From: Bradyrhizobium sp. CIAT3101
Lineage (GTDB): Bacteria; Pseudomonadota; Alphaproteobacteria; Rhizobiales; Xanthobacteraceae
Assembly (NCBI RefSeq): GCF_029714945.1
Contig: NZ_CP121634.1
Location: forward strand, 8,143,001 to 8,207,000
Reading direction: 5' to 3'
Length of the DNA: 64,000 nt
The translations under genes and the position numbers were made by a program. Of the stretch, positions 47,868 to 56,121 are shown piece after piece (position 1 is the first letter of the stretch; each line of letters starts with the position of its first letter). The notes under the pieces were generated by a model. The model was not told where the DNA came from, searched no databases, and saw only the letters and a program-made list of their open reading frames with translations.

Positions 47868-48608
47868 TTACTTGGCCATGTAATCGAACGCCACGCTGCC
47901 GAGCCCGAGCGTCAGGTCCGCCTTGAAGTGCAACGCCGAGATCACTTCGCGCACCGGCAGGCGGGCGACGTCGCAGAGCGCGTGAGGAAACAGGCCGAGT
48001 GCGGCGGGACCGGTCCAGGCTTCCTTCAGTGTGATGTCCTCGAGATGGAAGCGCACCAGCTCGCAGATCCGAGGGCTACCGTCGACATGCGGGATGATCT
48101 TCAGGATGAAGTTCGGTGCCTTCATCGGCTGCAGCACCGCGTCAAGGTCGACCTTGCGGTGCTTGTAGCCCATGGTCGCTGAGGCACAGAGCACCGAACC
48201 ATAATGCAGCGAGCCGACCAGCACGTCGCTCTCGACCTCGATCTTCGGCCGTGCCAGCTTCTTCGGAAAGCCCCACAGCTCGCGGCCGCCGGCGATCGGA
48301 CCTTCGTCGTCGAGATACATCGCGTGGGTGTAAGCGCCCAGCTCACCTTTGAAACGGACCGGGATCACCTGCCCGGTCTCGGTGTAGTCACCGAAGCCGG
48401 TGGAGTCGGGCATACGGATGAATTCGTATTTCACCACCGGCTCCGCCACCTCGAGCGGCTCCGGCACGATGGCGGCAAGGGCGTCGGGATCGGTCCTGTA
48501 GGTGATGATGAAATATTCGCGGTTGAAAAAGCGATATGGCCCTGGCGGGAACGACGGGTTGGTGAGCGGCATCGAGTAAGCGGTACGGCGGACGTCCTCG
48601 ATCTTCAT
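47868..48608 (-). CDS. Acetoacetate decarboxylase-family protein
   Basis: This 246-residue protein matches the acetoacetate decarboxylase family. The Schiff-base lysine pair is in [15 protein letters not shown] (about residues 109-123), equivalent to the KK pair of the clostridial enzyme. Near the N-terminus it has [14 protein letters not shown], then [20 protein letters not shown]. The reaction would be acetoacetate to acetone and CO2, but many family members decarboxylate or hydrate other beta-keto acids. It is a single gene convergent with the polyamine locus. ATG at 48608 is chosen; 48620 is less likely. Confidence 0.88.
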   Translation of the reverse strand: MKIEDVRRTAYSMPLTNPSFPPGPYRFFNREYFIITYRTDPDALAAIVPEPLEVAEPVVKYEFIRMPDSTGFGDYTETGQVIPVRFKGELGAYTHAMYLDDEGPIAGGRELWGFPKKLARPKIEVESDVLVGSLHYGSVLCASATMGYKHRKVDLDAVLQPMKAPNFILKIIPHVDGSPRICELVRFHLEDITLKEAWTGPAALGLFPHALCDVARLPVREVISALHFKADLTLGLGSVAFDYMAK

Positions 48609-48723
48609 GGAAGGCCCCATCTGTCGTTGGTTCGACGGATTATGGGACGCCCTGCACGCCGAGGCGAGATCGTTGAAGCGGCATCGGCAGTCAAATACGC
48701 GTCAAGACGCGCGGCCGTCGAGG

Positions 48724-49062
48724 CTATTTCTTCTCAAGCGGCGGCGCGACCTTCTCGGCCGGAGCCGGCGGCAATGCCGGTTTGGCGGCTCCCGCCGCAC
48801 CTTGCGTCTGCGGATCGGGGCGCGCGGGCTCCGGCGCCGGCGTGGTCGGCCGATCGCCGCCGGGTTTGGCCTCGGCCGGCAACTTGTTCTGATCGTTGGA
48901 CGGCGTGCCCTGAAGCGGCTGCGTCGCCTGGGCCAACTCCATCCGGCTCTGGGCGCGGATTTGGGCGAGTGACATCACTGACACCACGACGCCTGCTGCG
49001 AATAGCGAGCAGGCAATCGTCAAATCGAGCTTCAATCTGCGCTTGTCATCTTGGCCGGGCAT
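48724..49062 (-). CDS. Small single-helix membrane protein with proline-rich tail
   Basis: This 112-residue protein has a basic start (GQDDKRRLKLDL), one hydrophobic helix (TIACSLFAAGVVVSVMSLAQ), and a tail of Pro, Ala and Lys. The tail should lie in the periplasm. No known family is recognised. ATG at 49062 is chosen; 49092 is possible. It lies alone between the acetoacetate decarboxylase and MgtC-like genes. Confidence 0.62.
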   Translation of the reverse strand: MPGQDDKRRLKLDLTIACSLFAAGVVVSVMSLAQIRAQSRMELAQATQPLQGTPSNDQNKLPAEAKPGGDRPTTPAPEPARPDPQTQGAAGAAKPALPPAPAEKVAPPLEKK

Positions 49063-49161
49063 GTCGATCACCGCCTTTGTCCGCGGGATCAACGAAATGG
49101 CCCGGCTGCGGTTCCGTGCCCGGCCGGGCGGGAACCGCTCGCTTGCGCGCCAAAAGGCCGC

Positions 49162-49878
49162 CTACTCCGTGGTGCTGACTTCCCAGGTGGCATGGCGCAC
49201 GCCGGACGCATGCTGGAGGTCGGTCGCCACCGCGTTCAGCTCGTTCGGATCGACCGCGGTCGCCACCAGCTTGGCGACGATCTCCAGAATGTCGTCACCG
49301 ATCTCAACCACGTCGACATCGGCCACCGGATATTTCGCGGCCTCGAGCTTGTCGACGAGACGGTCGCGCATGTCGGGCAAGGCTTCGGTGGTGACCGCAA
49401 GCTTGAAGTAATAGGTCGCCTCCAGCGCCTTCACATCCAGCGGGATGCGGTTGATGGCGTTGACCAGCGGGCGCAGCATCGTGTTGCCGGCGATCACGAA
49501 CACGGTCAGCGCCGCCGCCTGCGCGACCATGTCGGCCCCGGCGCAGGACCCCACGGCGGCCGAGGCCCACAGCGTCGCCGCGGTGTTGAGCCCGCGCACG
49601 TCCATACCCTGCTTCATGATGACGCCGGCGCCCAGGAAGCCGATGCCGGAGACGACATAGGCGATCACCCGCACCGCACCGTCGGCGCCGTCCAGATGCA
49701 TGGCGAGATCGACGAAGGCCGCAGCGCCGACCGCGACCAGCACATTGGTGCGCAGGCCGGCAGTACGTTGCCGATATTGACGCTCGGCGCCGATCAGCGT
49801 GCCCAGCACGAAGGCTGTGAACAGGCTGACCAGCGTGTCGGCGAAATCGGCGATCTGGAAGGTCGTCAGGAACCGCAT
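49162..49878 (-). CDS. MgtC/SapB-family membrane protein
   Basis: This 238-residue protein has four to five N-terminal membrane helices and a cytoplasmic ACT-like C-terminal domain. Diagnostic motifs are GTLIGAERQYRQRTAGLRTN (residues 26-45) and GIGFLGAGVIMKQG (79-92). MgtC-like proteins regulate, rather than carry, Mg and affect the F-ATPase in pathogens; the C-terminal domain probably senses a ligand. Here the gene is separate from the zinc genes, being 31 bases from the WD40 stop with its own start. Confidence 0.88.
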   Translation of the reverse strand: MRFLTTFQIADFADTLVSLFTAFVLGTLIGAERQYRQRTAGLRTNVLVAVGAAAFVDLAMHLDGADGAVRVIAYVVSGIGFLGAGVIMKQGMDVRGLNTAATLWASAAVGSCAGADMVAQAAALTVFVIAGNTMLRPLVNAINRIPLDVKALEATYYFKLAVTTEALPDMRDRLVDKLEAAKYPVADVDVVEIGDDILEIVAKLVATAVDPNELNAVATDLQHASGVRHATWEVSTTE

Positions 49879-49908
49879 GATTCCCTATACGGCCGGAACG
49901 ATGACAGA

Positions 49909-50928
49909 TCAAAGCTCCAGCAGACCGCCGTCCCCATTTTCGTCGGCGAAGGCCAGCAGCGTGCCCTTGGCGTTCCAGGCGAGCCCGGCCACCGGCGGGG
50001 TGCCGTTGCGGCGGACCAGGATCTCCGCGCCGTCCTCCAGCCGCACCATCAGCACGGTGCCGTCACTGTAGCCGGCGGCGAGGATGTCGTTCTTCGGATG
50101 GCAGGCGACGACCGACACGCGCGCCTGCAGTGGCGCGAGCATCGCGGGCTCCTTGCCCATCGGGCCGTCCTTGCTGGCGAACGGCCAGATGATGACGGTG
50201 TCGGCACCCGAGGTCGCCAAGCCCTTGCCGCCCACGCTCCAGGACATCGAGCGGACACGGCCGGGATAGCCGGTCATGCGCATGTGCCTGTTGTCGGCGA
50301 GCCGCCAGCCGTGCAGCGCCGCCTCGTGCATGGTGGTGACCAGGAATTTGTTGTCCGGGCTGAAGGTGACGCCGAGATGCGAGCCGGCCCAGGGCAGGAA
50401 TTCGGCCGACCCTTCCATGTTGGGAAACCACAGCGTCGCGCCGTTGTAATGCGCGATCGCGAGCCGCAGGCCCTTCGGTGCGAACGCGAGCCCGCCGACG
50501 GTCGAGGGCACCTCGAGCGATTTTTCCTCGGCCTTGCCGCTCTTGACGGTCGCGGTCTTGCCGGCCGACCAGGCGTAGGCGCCATCCGGATGCACCGCCA
50601 CCGCGTCGATCCAGCGCCGCTTCGGATCGGTGGCGAGCAGCGTCACCTCGCCCTTGGCATCGAGCGAGACGACCTTGCCGTCATCGCCGCCCATCACGAG
50701 GCGCTTGCCGTCCGAGGCGGTCGAGAGAATGCCGCCACTATGCACGGCAACCGTCGTGATCTCGCCCTTGGCGTCGACGAATGCGACGTTTTCCTCCCCG
50801 CCGACGAAGGCGGCGCGGGGGCCAAGGAAATGCACCGAGGTCACGCCGATGCCGAGCGTCACGGGCTTGACGCGATCGGTGACGGAGACGATCGAGGCGG
50901 AATCGGGGGCCGGCGTAAACTCTTTCAT
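49909..50928 (-). CDS. WD40-type beta-propeller protein in the zinc operon
   Basis: This 339-residue protein is made of about seven recurring blocks (for example LVMGGDDGKVVSLDAKGEVT, PDGAYAWSAGKTATVKSGKA, LRLAIAHYNGATLWFPNMEG, GLATSGADTVIIWPFASKD, NDILAAGYSDGTVLMVRLED), each ending in a hydrophobic-Trp/Val-like strand, as in a WD40 propeller. It has no signal peptide, so it is cytoplasmic. Its ATG at 50928 overlaps the CobW stop, so it is the last gene of the Zur-box operon and should be made with the zinc importer. No enzymatic motif is visible. A scaffold or zinc-delivery platform for the CobW GTPase is the simplest inference. AztD, a known zinc chaperone, is periplasmic, so it differs. 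Confidence 0.8.
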   Translation of the reverse strand: MKEFTPAPDSASIVSVTDRVKPVTLGIGVTSVHFLGPRAAFVGGEENVAFVDAKGEITTVAVHSGGILSTASDGKRLVMGGDDGKVVSLDAKGEVTLLATDPKRRWIDAVAVHPDGAYAWSAGKTATVKSGKAEEKSLEVPSTVGGLAFAPKGLRLAIAHYNGATLWFPNMEGSAEFLPWAGSHLGVTFSPDNKFLVTTMHEAALHGWRLADNRHMRMTGYPGRVRSMSWSVGGKGLATSGADTVIIWPFASKDGPMGKEPAMLAPLQARVSVVACHPKNDILAAGYSDGTVLMVRLEDGAEILVRRNGTPPVAGLAWNAKGTLLAFADENGDGGLLEL

Positions 50929-51974
50929 CACGAGACGATGCAGCTCTCAAAGCCCTCGCGAATGGCCTTTTCCGGCAATTCGCGGCCGATGAAGACGAGG
51001 CGGCTCTCGCGCGGCTCGCCGTCCTTCCATTTCCGCTGGTGGTTGCCCTCCAGCATCATGTGAACGCCCTGGAACACGTAGCGGTCATCATCGTCGTGGA
51101 AGGCGAGGATGCCCTTGGAGCGCAGGATCTTACCGCCTTCGACCTGCACCAGGTTCTGGAGCCAGGGCATGAACACGTTCGGATCGAGCGGCTTGTCGGT
51201 CTTGAGCGACAGCGATTGCATGTCCTCGTCATGATAGTGCTTCAGGCCGTGGCCGTGATCATGGTGGTGATGATGGTCGTGGCCGTGATGGTGGTCATGC
51301 TCGTGATCATGATCGTCGACCTCGAGGAAATCAGGCTCGATGTCGAGGATGCGGTCGAGGTCGAACGCGCCGCGATCGAGCACGTCGGCCAGTGCGACCG
51401 AGCAGCGCTCAGTGCGATGCAGCTTGGCATAGGGGTTGATGCCGCGGATGCGGGCTTCGACCTCGGCAAGCTCGGGCTTGGTGACGAGATCGGTCTTGTT
51501 CAGCACGATGACGTCGGCGAAGGCGATCTGGTTCTTGGCCTCGGGTGCATCCTTGAGCCGGTCGGCCAGCCATTTGGCGTCGGCAACAGTGACCACCGCG
51601 TCGAGCCGCGCGTTCTTCTGCACGTCCTCGTCGACGAAGAAGGTCTGGGCGACCGGCGCCGGATCGGCAAGGCCGGTGGTCTCGACGATGATGGCGTCGA
51701 ACTTGCCCTTGCGCTTCATCAGACCGTCCATGATGCGGACGAGGTCGCCGCGCACGGTGCAGCAGATGCAGCCGTTGTTCATCTCGAACACTTCCTCATC
51801 GGCGCCGATGATGAGGTCGTTGTCGATGCCGATCTCGCCGAATTCGTTGACGATGACGGCGTATTTCTTGCCGTGGTTTTCCGACAGGATGCGGTTCAAC
51901 AGCGTGGTCTTGCCGGCACCGAGATAGCCGGTCAGGACGGTCACGGGAATTTTGGACGCGGTCGCTTCAGACAT
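50928..51974 (-). CDS. CobW/COG0523-family zinc-linked GTPase
   Basis: This 348-residue P-loop GTPase has Walker A in TGYLGAGKTTLLNR (about residues 15-28), the invariant metal motif CICCTVRGDL (about 69-78), switch segment ETTGLADPAPV and guanine motif LNKTDLV. A long His-Asp loop (about 220-250) follows, then the C-terminal CobW domain. In this family the CxCC site and His loop bind zinc, and some members insert the metal into target enzymes under zinc shortage. The position in a Zur-box operon points to the ZigA/YeiR/ZNG1-like branch rather than cobalamin synthesis. Confidence 0.93.
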   Translation of the reverse strand: MSEATASKIPVTVLTGYLGAGKTTLLNRILSENHGKKYAVIVNEFGEIGIDNDLIIGADEEVFEMNNGCICCTVRGDLVRIMDGLMKRKGKFDAIIVETTGLADPAPVAQTFFVDEDVQKNARLDAVVTVADAKWLADRLKDAPEAKNQIAFADVIVLNKTDLVTKPELAEVEARIRGINPYAKLHRTERCSVALADVLDRGAFDLDRILDIEPDFLEVDDHDHEHDHHHGHDHHHHHDHGHGLKHYHDEDMQSLSLKTDKPLDPNVFMPWLQNLVQVEGGKILRSKGILAFHDDDDRYVFQGVHMMLEGNHQRKWKDGEPRESRLVFIGRELPEKAIREGFESCIVS

Positions 51975-52030
51975 AAGAACTCCGGGGTCGGCTTGCCGCG
52001 CGACGCGAGGCGACGGGGTGGCCCCCTGCC

Positions 52031-52897
52031 CTAATGGTCAAGCGCGCTGGTCAGGGCCTTTATATTGTGCCTGACCATGTCAATGTAAGTGGGTGCAGGC
52101 CCCTTTTCGCCGGTCAAACCGTCCGAAATCAGGGTCCCGCCGACCTTTGCGCCGGTCTCGGCTGCGATCCGCCGGATCAGGCGGTCGTCGCTGATATTTT
52201 CCAGGAAAACCGCCGGGATCCTCGCGGCCTTGACCTGGCCGATGATGGCGGCGATGTCCCGCGCGCTGGGCTCGGTTTCGGTGGAAACGCCGAGGGGGGC
52301 CACGAACTGGACGCCATATTCGGCGGCGAAATAGCCGAAGGCATCGTGGGTCGAGATGATCTTGCGCCGCTCGGGTGGGATTTTGGCCACGGCCTCGCGG
52401 ACCTCCCGGTCGAGCGCTTCGAGCTTGTCCAGATAGGCCTTTGCCTGCGTGCGGAAGAGTTCGGCATCGTCGGGGTCGGCCGCGACCAGCGCGTTGGCGA
52501 TGTCGGTCACATAGACCTTGGCGTTGGGCACGGATTGCCAGGCATGGGGGTCTGCGGCCGAGCCGAGCTTCAAAGGCGCGATGCCGGCGCTCGCGGTCAC
52601 GATCGTCGCCTTGCTGCCTGCGGATTGAACCAGCCGCGGCAGCCAGCCCTCGAGGCCGAGCCCGTTGACGATGACGAGTTTTGCATCCGCGATCCGCTTC
52701 GCATCGCTCGGGGCCGGCGTGTAGACATGGACGTCGCTGTCGGGACCGACCAGCGTGGTCACGTTGACCCGGTCGCCGCCGATGGTGCGGACGAAATCGC
52801 CGAGGATCGAGAAGCTCGCAACGATATTGAGCCGCTCGGCGGCATGCAGCGGCGACGCGATCAGCAGCACAAAAAGCAGAAGGAAGCGCATCGTCAT
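52031..52897 (-). CDS. znuA: Zinc ABC transporter substrate-binding protein
   Basis: This 288-residue protein has a signal peptide (RFLLLFVLLIASPLHAAE) and the two-lobed cluster A-I fold with a rigid helix. Likely ligands are the His in SDVHVYTP, the His in ADPHAWQS, the His in STHDAFGYF, and the Asp in ISDGLTGEKG. The third His, rather than Glu, is the zinc-type choice; Mn receptors of this cluster usually have Glu there. It lacks the long His-rich loop found in Escherichia ZnuA, as AztC-type receptors do. Its start overlaps the znuB stop as ATGA. Confidence 0.9.
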   Translation of the reverse strand: MTMRFLLLFVLLIASPLHAAERLNIVASFSILGDFVRTIGGDRVNVTTLVGPDSDVHVYTPAPSDAKRIADAKLVIVNGLGLEGWLPRLVQSAGSKATIVTASAGIAPLKLGSAADPHAWQSVPNAKVYVTDIANALVAADPDDAELFRTQAKAYLDKLEALDREVREAVAKIPPERRKIISTHDAFGYFAAEYGVQFVAPLGVSTETEPSARDIAAIIGQVKAARIPAVFLENISDDRLIRRIAAETGAKVGGTLISDGLTGEKGPAPTYIDMVRHNIKALTSALDH

Positions 52898-53763
52898 GCT
52901 TCCAGATGCCGGCCGGGAAACAGCTGCCGGACGATACCACCGACGCGGCCGAACAGGACGGAGACGATGTAGAACACCGTCGCCACGAGGATGATCGCAG
53001 GGCCGGAGGGCACGCGGGTCTGGAATGACAGCACGAGGCCGGCATAGCCCGAGACGGCGGCAGCGACGACCGCGATGCAGATCATCACCGTCAGATCGCG
53101 CGACCAGAACCGCGCGATGCCGGCCGGCAGGATCATCAATCCCACCGCGAGCAGAGTGCCGAGCGCCTGAAAGCCGTTGACGAGGTTGATGACGACGAGC
53201 GCGAGGAAGGCGAGATGCGCGGGGCCGCCGGCGCGGCTGACCGTGCGCAAGAACAAGGGATCGACGCTCTCGATCACCAGCGGCCGGTAGATCACTGCGA
53301 GCACCAGCAGCGTGACCGTGGCGTTGAAGGCGACCACCAGCAGCGTCTGATCGTCCATCGCGAGGATGTTGCCGAACAGCACATGCAAGAGATCGATATT
53401 GGTGCCCTTGATCGAGACGATGGTGACGCCGAGCGCCAGCGAAGCCAGATAGAAGGTCGCAAGCGAGGCATCCTCCTTCAACCCCGTCGAGCGCGCGACC
53501 ACGCCGGCGAGAATCGCGACCGCAAAGCCGGCGATCAACCCGCCGGCCGTCATCGCGAACAGATTGAGGCCGGACAGCAGGAAGCCGACGGCGGCGCCCG
53601 GCAGAATTGCGTGCGCCATGGCGTCACCGACGAGGCTCATCCGCCGCAACATCAGGAACACGCCGATCGGGGCGCCCGCCAGCGAGAGCGCGATCACCGC
53701 GGCAAGCGCCCGCCGCATGAATTCAAACTCGGTGAATGGGCCGATCAGCGCGTCATAAATCAT
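52894..53763 (-). CDS. znuB: Zinc ABC transporter permease
   Basis: This 289-residue protein has about eight hydrophobic segments of the ABC-3 type permease family (PF00950). The segment GDAMAHAILPGAAVGFLLSG near residue 60 is the conserved coupling region, and LVVINLVNGFQALGTLLAVG lies in the second half. It forms a homodimeric channel for ZnuA-delivered metal. The start lies six bases after the znuC stop, and its stop overlaps znuA. Confidence 0.92.
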   Translation of the reverse strand: MIYDALIGPFTEFEFMRRALAAVIALSLAGAPIGVFLMLRRMSLVGDAMAHAILPGAAVGFLLSGLNLFAMTAGGLIAGFAVAILAGVVARSTGLKEDASLATFYLASLALGVTIVSIKGTNIDLLHVLFGNILAMDDQTLLVVAFNATVTLLVLAVIYRPLVIESVDPLFLRTVSRAGGPAHLAFLALVVINLVNGFQALGTLLAVGLMILPAGIARFWSRDLTVMICIAVVAAAVSGYAGLVLSFQTRVPSGPAIILVATVFYIVSVLFGRVGGIVRQLFPGRHLEA

Positions 53764-53769
53764 CTGCTA

Positions 53770-54528
53770 TCACGCCGCCCGCGAGCGCCCGTCCTCGGCA
53801 CAGGCGGTGGCGCTGTCGTCGAAGGCTTCGCACATCCGCATCGCAACCAGCAGGTTTTCCGGCGTCAGCACCTCCGCCGTCGGCCCCCAGGCCACGGGGC
53901 CGCGGGCCAGCACCAGCGTCTCGCTGAAATGGGTGCGCACCATCTCCATGTCGTGCAGCGCGGCGAGCACGGTGCGGCCCTCGCCATGCCAGTGTTTCAC
54001 CAGCGCAAGCAGGTCGGCCGTGGTCTTGCTGTCGATGGCGTTGAAGGGTTCGTCGAGAACGATCAGGCGCGCATCCTGGAGCAGCACACGCGCGAACAGC
54101 ACGCGCTGCATCTGCCCGCCCGAGAGCGTGCCGATCGGACGGTTCTCGAAACCGTTGAGCCCCACCGACGCAATCGCGCGAAGAATCTTTTCGCGCGCGG
54201 CCTTGCCGATGCCGCCGAACAGACCCGTCCCGCGCCACAGCCCGGTGCCGACGAAATCGAACACCGAGATCGGAAAGCTGCGGTCGATGTCCGCGCTCTG
54301 CGGCAGATAGGCGATGTCGCGGCTATCCAAGCCGCCGAGATGGATGCTGCCGTCGAGCGGCCGGAGGATGCCGACGATGCCGCGCAGCAGCGTCGACTTG
54401 CCGGCGCCGTTGGGACCGATCACGGCGACCAGCGCGCCGGGCGCGACCTCGCCGTTGAGATGGTGCACGGCCGGATGGCGGTCATAGCCGAGCGTCACGT
54501 TGTGAAAGTGTATGGCCGCCATGGTCAC
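53770..54528 (-). CDS. znuC: Zinc ABC transporter ATP-binding protein
   Basis: This 252-residue ATPase has Walker A in IGPNGAGKSTLLRG (about residues 37-50), the ABC signature LSGGQMQRVLFARVL, Walker B in ARLIVLDEPFNAID and the switch His in LAALHDMEMVRTHF. It powers zinc uptake with ZnuB. Its ATG overlaps the His-rich gene stop (54525-54528). It is near the promoter end of the operon, as usual for a leading ATPase in Zur-controlled units. Confidence 0.94.
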   Translation of the reverse strand: MTMAAIHFHNVTLGYDRHPAVHHLNGEVAPGALVAVIGPNGAGKSTLLRGIVGILRPLDGSIHLGGLDSRDIAYLPQSADIDRSFPISVFDFVGTGLWRGTGLFGGIGKAAREKILRAIASVGLNGFENRPIGTLSGGQMQRVLFARVLLQDARLIVLDEPFNAIDSKTTADLLALVKHWHGEGRTVLAALHDMEMVRTHFSETLVLARGPVAWGPTAEVLTPENLLVAMRMCEAFDDSATACAEDGRSRAA

Positions 54529-54791
54529 CTCATCGCCAGAAAGACGACGCCCCAGAGCACGGCGCAGACGGCGACGGCGGCCGACAGGCGGCCGGCCATG
54601 GTCATACGCAGGATCGACCAGGGCGCCTCCTGGGCCGGGTGCGGCGAGGCCGCGTCATGGACATGGGCGTGGGTGTGGTCGTGCCCATGCGAATGCCCGT
54701 GGTCATCATCATGGGAATGGCCGTGGGAGTGGCCAGGCGAATGACCGTGGGCATGGTCGTGATGATGGGCGTGGGACGCGGCGGGAACCAT
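54525..54791 (-). CDS. His-rich small membrane protein at the head of the zinc operon
   Basis: This 88-residue protein has an N-terminal half packed with His, Asp and Gly (about 22 His among the first ~55 residues, in HSHGHSH- and DHGHSHGHDHT-like runs), followed by a single hydrophobic helix (GRLSAAVAVCAVLWGVVFLA). The His part could lie on the periplasmic or cytoplasmic side; the sequence does not decide. ATG at 54791 lies ten bases after the Zur-like box, and the stop overlaps znuC. It is probably a zinc-collecting or buffering module for the importer. No named family is recognised. Confidence 0.82.
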   Translation of the reverse strand: MVPAASHAHHHDHAHGHSPGHSHGHSHDDDHGHSHGHDHTHAHVHDAASPHPAQEAPWSILRMTMAGRLSAAVAVCAVLWGVVFLAMR

Positions 54792-54800
54792 GCCCAAGAC

Positions 54801-54813
54801 GTTATATTATAAC
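54801..54813 (-). promoter_or_regulatory. Zur-like operator of the zinc operon
   Basis: GTTATATTATAAC is a near-perfect inverted repeat (GTTATA-T-TATAAC), closely matching the alphaproteobacterial Zur box (GTTATA-rich palindrome). It contains the TATAAT sequence of a likely -10 element on the minus strand and sits ten bases upstream of the His-rich ORF. A zinc-loaded Zur dimer bound here would block the leftward operon. The zur gene is not in the window. Confidence 0.85.
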
Positions 54814-54835
54814 ATTACCCCTGTCCACGGCCGGC

Positions 54836-55336
54836 TCAGGGCTTGCCGATCACCATCGCGATGGCGGCCGCCAGGAACGGGAACGGCACCGAGACCGCGC
54901 AGCGGAACCAGACGAAACGGGCCGGCATGAACGGGATTTCCCACAAAATCACCCGCTGGAAGGCGAACAGGGCCCAGGCCACGACATAGGCGACCACCTG
55001 GGGCACCCCGCCGCCCGACTTCAGCGCCACCGTGCCAATCGAAAAGCCGATCACGGGGCCGCCAGGCGTGGCGGCGCCGGCGACCACGGCGGTCGCAACC
55101 CCGAGCCAGCCGCTGTCCGGCCCGAGCCAGCCGGTGATCACCTCCTGCGGGATGATGGCGGCGATATAGCCGGAGCCGATCACGCCGAGCGCGATCCGCG
55201 GCACGATGTTGATGAAATCCATCGAGCCTTCGCGCAGCGAGGCCTTGAACACCGGAGGGCCGCGACGGAAGGCGATCAGGCCGACGCCGAACACCGAGCC
55301 CCACAGCAGGATATCGATGAGGAGCGCCGCGCTCAC
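54836..55336 (-). CDS. Half-size permease, second of a coupled pair
   Basis: This 166-residue membrane protein has about four hydrophobic segments and the loop GAATPGGPVIGFSIGTVALK, with ILWEIPFMPARFVWFRCAVS later. It resembles one half of the PF03773 (YraQ/ArsP-like) permease family. It starts with GTG at 55336, overlapping the stop of the preceding gene. Together the two would make up a full-length two-lobed transporter. The substrate is unknown. It ends about 45 bases before the zinc operon start, with the Zur box between. Confidence 0.75.
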   Translation of the reverse strand: MSAALLIDILLWGSVFGVGLIAFRRGPPVFKASLREGSMDFINIVPRIALGVIGSGYIAAIIPQEVITGWLGPDSGWLGVATAVVAGAATPGGPVIGFSIGTVALKSGGGVPQVVAYVVAWALFAFQRVILWEIPFMPARFVWFRCAVSVPFPFLAAAIAMVIGKP

Positions 55337-55944
55337 GCCGCCTCCTCGTCGCTGTCGCGCTTCGGATAGACCCGGACGTAGACGAAGCGGCCGAGCGCGC
55401 CGGCGAGCACCGGCAGCGGCAGCGAGATCAGGATCCGCCACAGCGTGAAGTCGGTGCCCATGATCGGGATTTCCCAGGCGACTGCGCGGCCGTAGCCGAT
55501 CAAGGTCCAGCTCACGACCATGGCGATGGTGGCGCCGAAATCGGCGCCGACCGCGAGCAGCGCGCTCGCCACGGGATAGGCGGTGAAGGGACCGCCGGGC
55601 AGGATCGCACCGAAGGCGGTGCCGATCAGAAGGCCCATCAGGCCGGATTTAGGCCCAAGCGAGCGCGAGACTTTTTCGTGCGGCAGGATTTCCGAGATGA
55701 AGGCGCCGAGCAGGCAGCCCGCCAGTACGCGCGGCAGGATGCCGCCGAACAGCGAGAGGTCGTGGGTGAGAATGTCGAGAACGCCATCGGCGCCGTCGCG
55801 CCGCCAGACCAGCGCTGCACTCACTGCCACCAGCGCTGCGATGATGATCGTCGACCAGCCGATCGGCTTGCGGACACGCCCCGGCCGCGGCTCGGACTCA
55901 GCGTCCTCGGCAGGCGCAGGACTTTTCGGGGAAGAATCTGACAA
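55333..55944 (-). CDS. Half-size permease, first of a coupled pair
   Basis: This 203-residue membrane protein has a charged disordered start of about 30 residues, then about five hydrophobic segments. It shares the loop GAILPGGPFTAYPVASALLA and VAWEIPIMGTDFTLWRILIS with the next gene, aligning in order. The two look like the two inverted or repeated halves of a YraQ/ArsP-like (PF03773) permease made as separate chains. The partner start overlaps this stop, so equal synthesis is expected. Its role near the zinc operon is unclear; metal or arsenite-organic export are family options. Confidence 0.75.
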   Translation of the reverse strand: MSDSSPKSPAPAEDAESEPRPGRVRKPIGWSTIIIAALVAVSAALVWRRDGADGVLDILTHDLSLFGGILPRVLAGCLLGAFISEILPHEKVSRSLGPKSGLMGLLIGTAFGAILPGGPFTAYPVASALLAVGADFGATIAMVVSWTLIGYGRAVAWEIPIMGTDFTLWRILISLPLPVLAGALGRFVYVRVYPKRDSDEEAA

Positions 55945-56071
55945 CGGGCTGGGTCGGCTCGAGGGTGATGCCTCTCCTGATTAAGGGCGCCGTCGAGGCG
56001 ATGCAAACGGAACGATGACAGACCCGTGCGCGCACCGCGCAGGACTGGCTCATCAGTCAATTCCGCACAGC

Positions 56072-56100
56072 AAAAAGGCGGCCGCGTGAGCGACCGCCTT
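56072..56100 (-). terminator. Rho-independent terminator of sodB
   Basis: On the minus strand AAGGCGG and CCGCCTT form a 7-bp stem with GC-rich interior (56075-56100), followed by a run of five T residues. Confidence 0.82.
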
Positions 56101-56121
56101 TCGTTTCTGACGGTGTAAGAC

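Noticed and set aside
49051..51063. 670-codon plus-strand frame over the MgtC and WD40 genes
   Set aside because: Asp/Gly/His/Arg-rich mirror of leftward genes, no family resemblance.
53215..54744. 509-codon plus-strand frame over znuB-znuC
   Set aside because: Antisense to intact znu genes; no recognisable domain.
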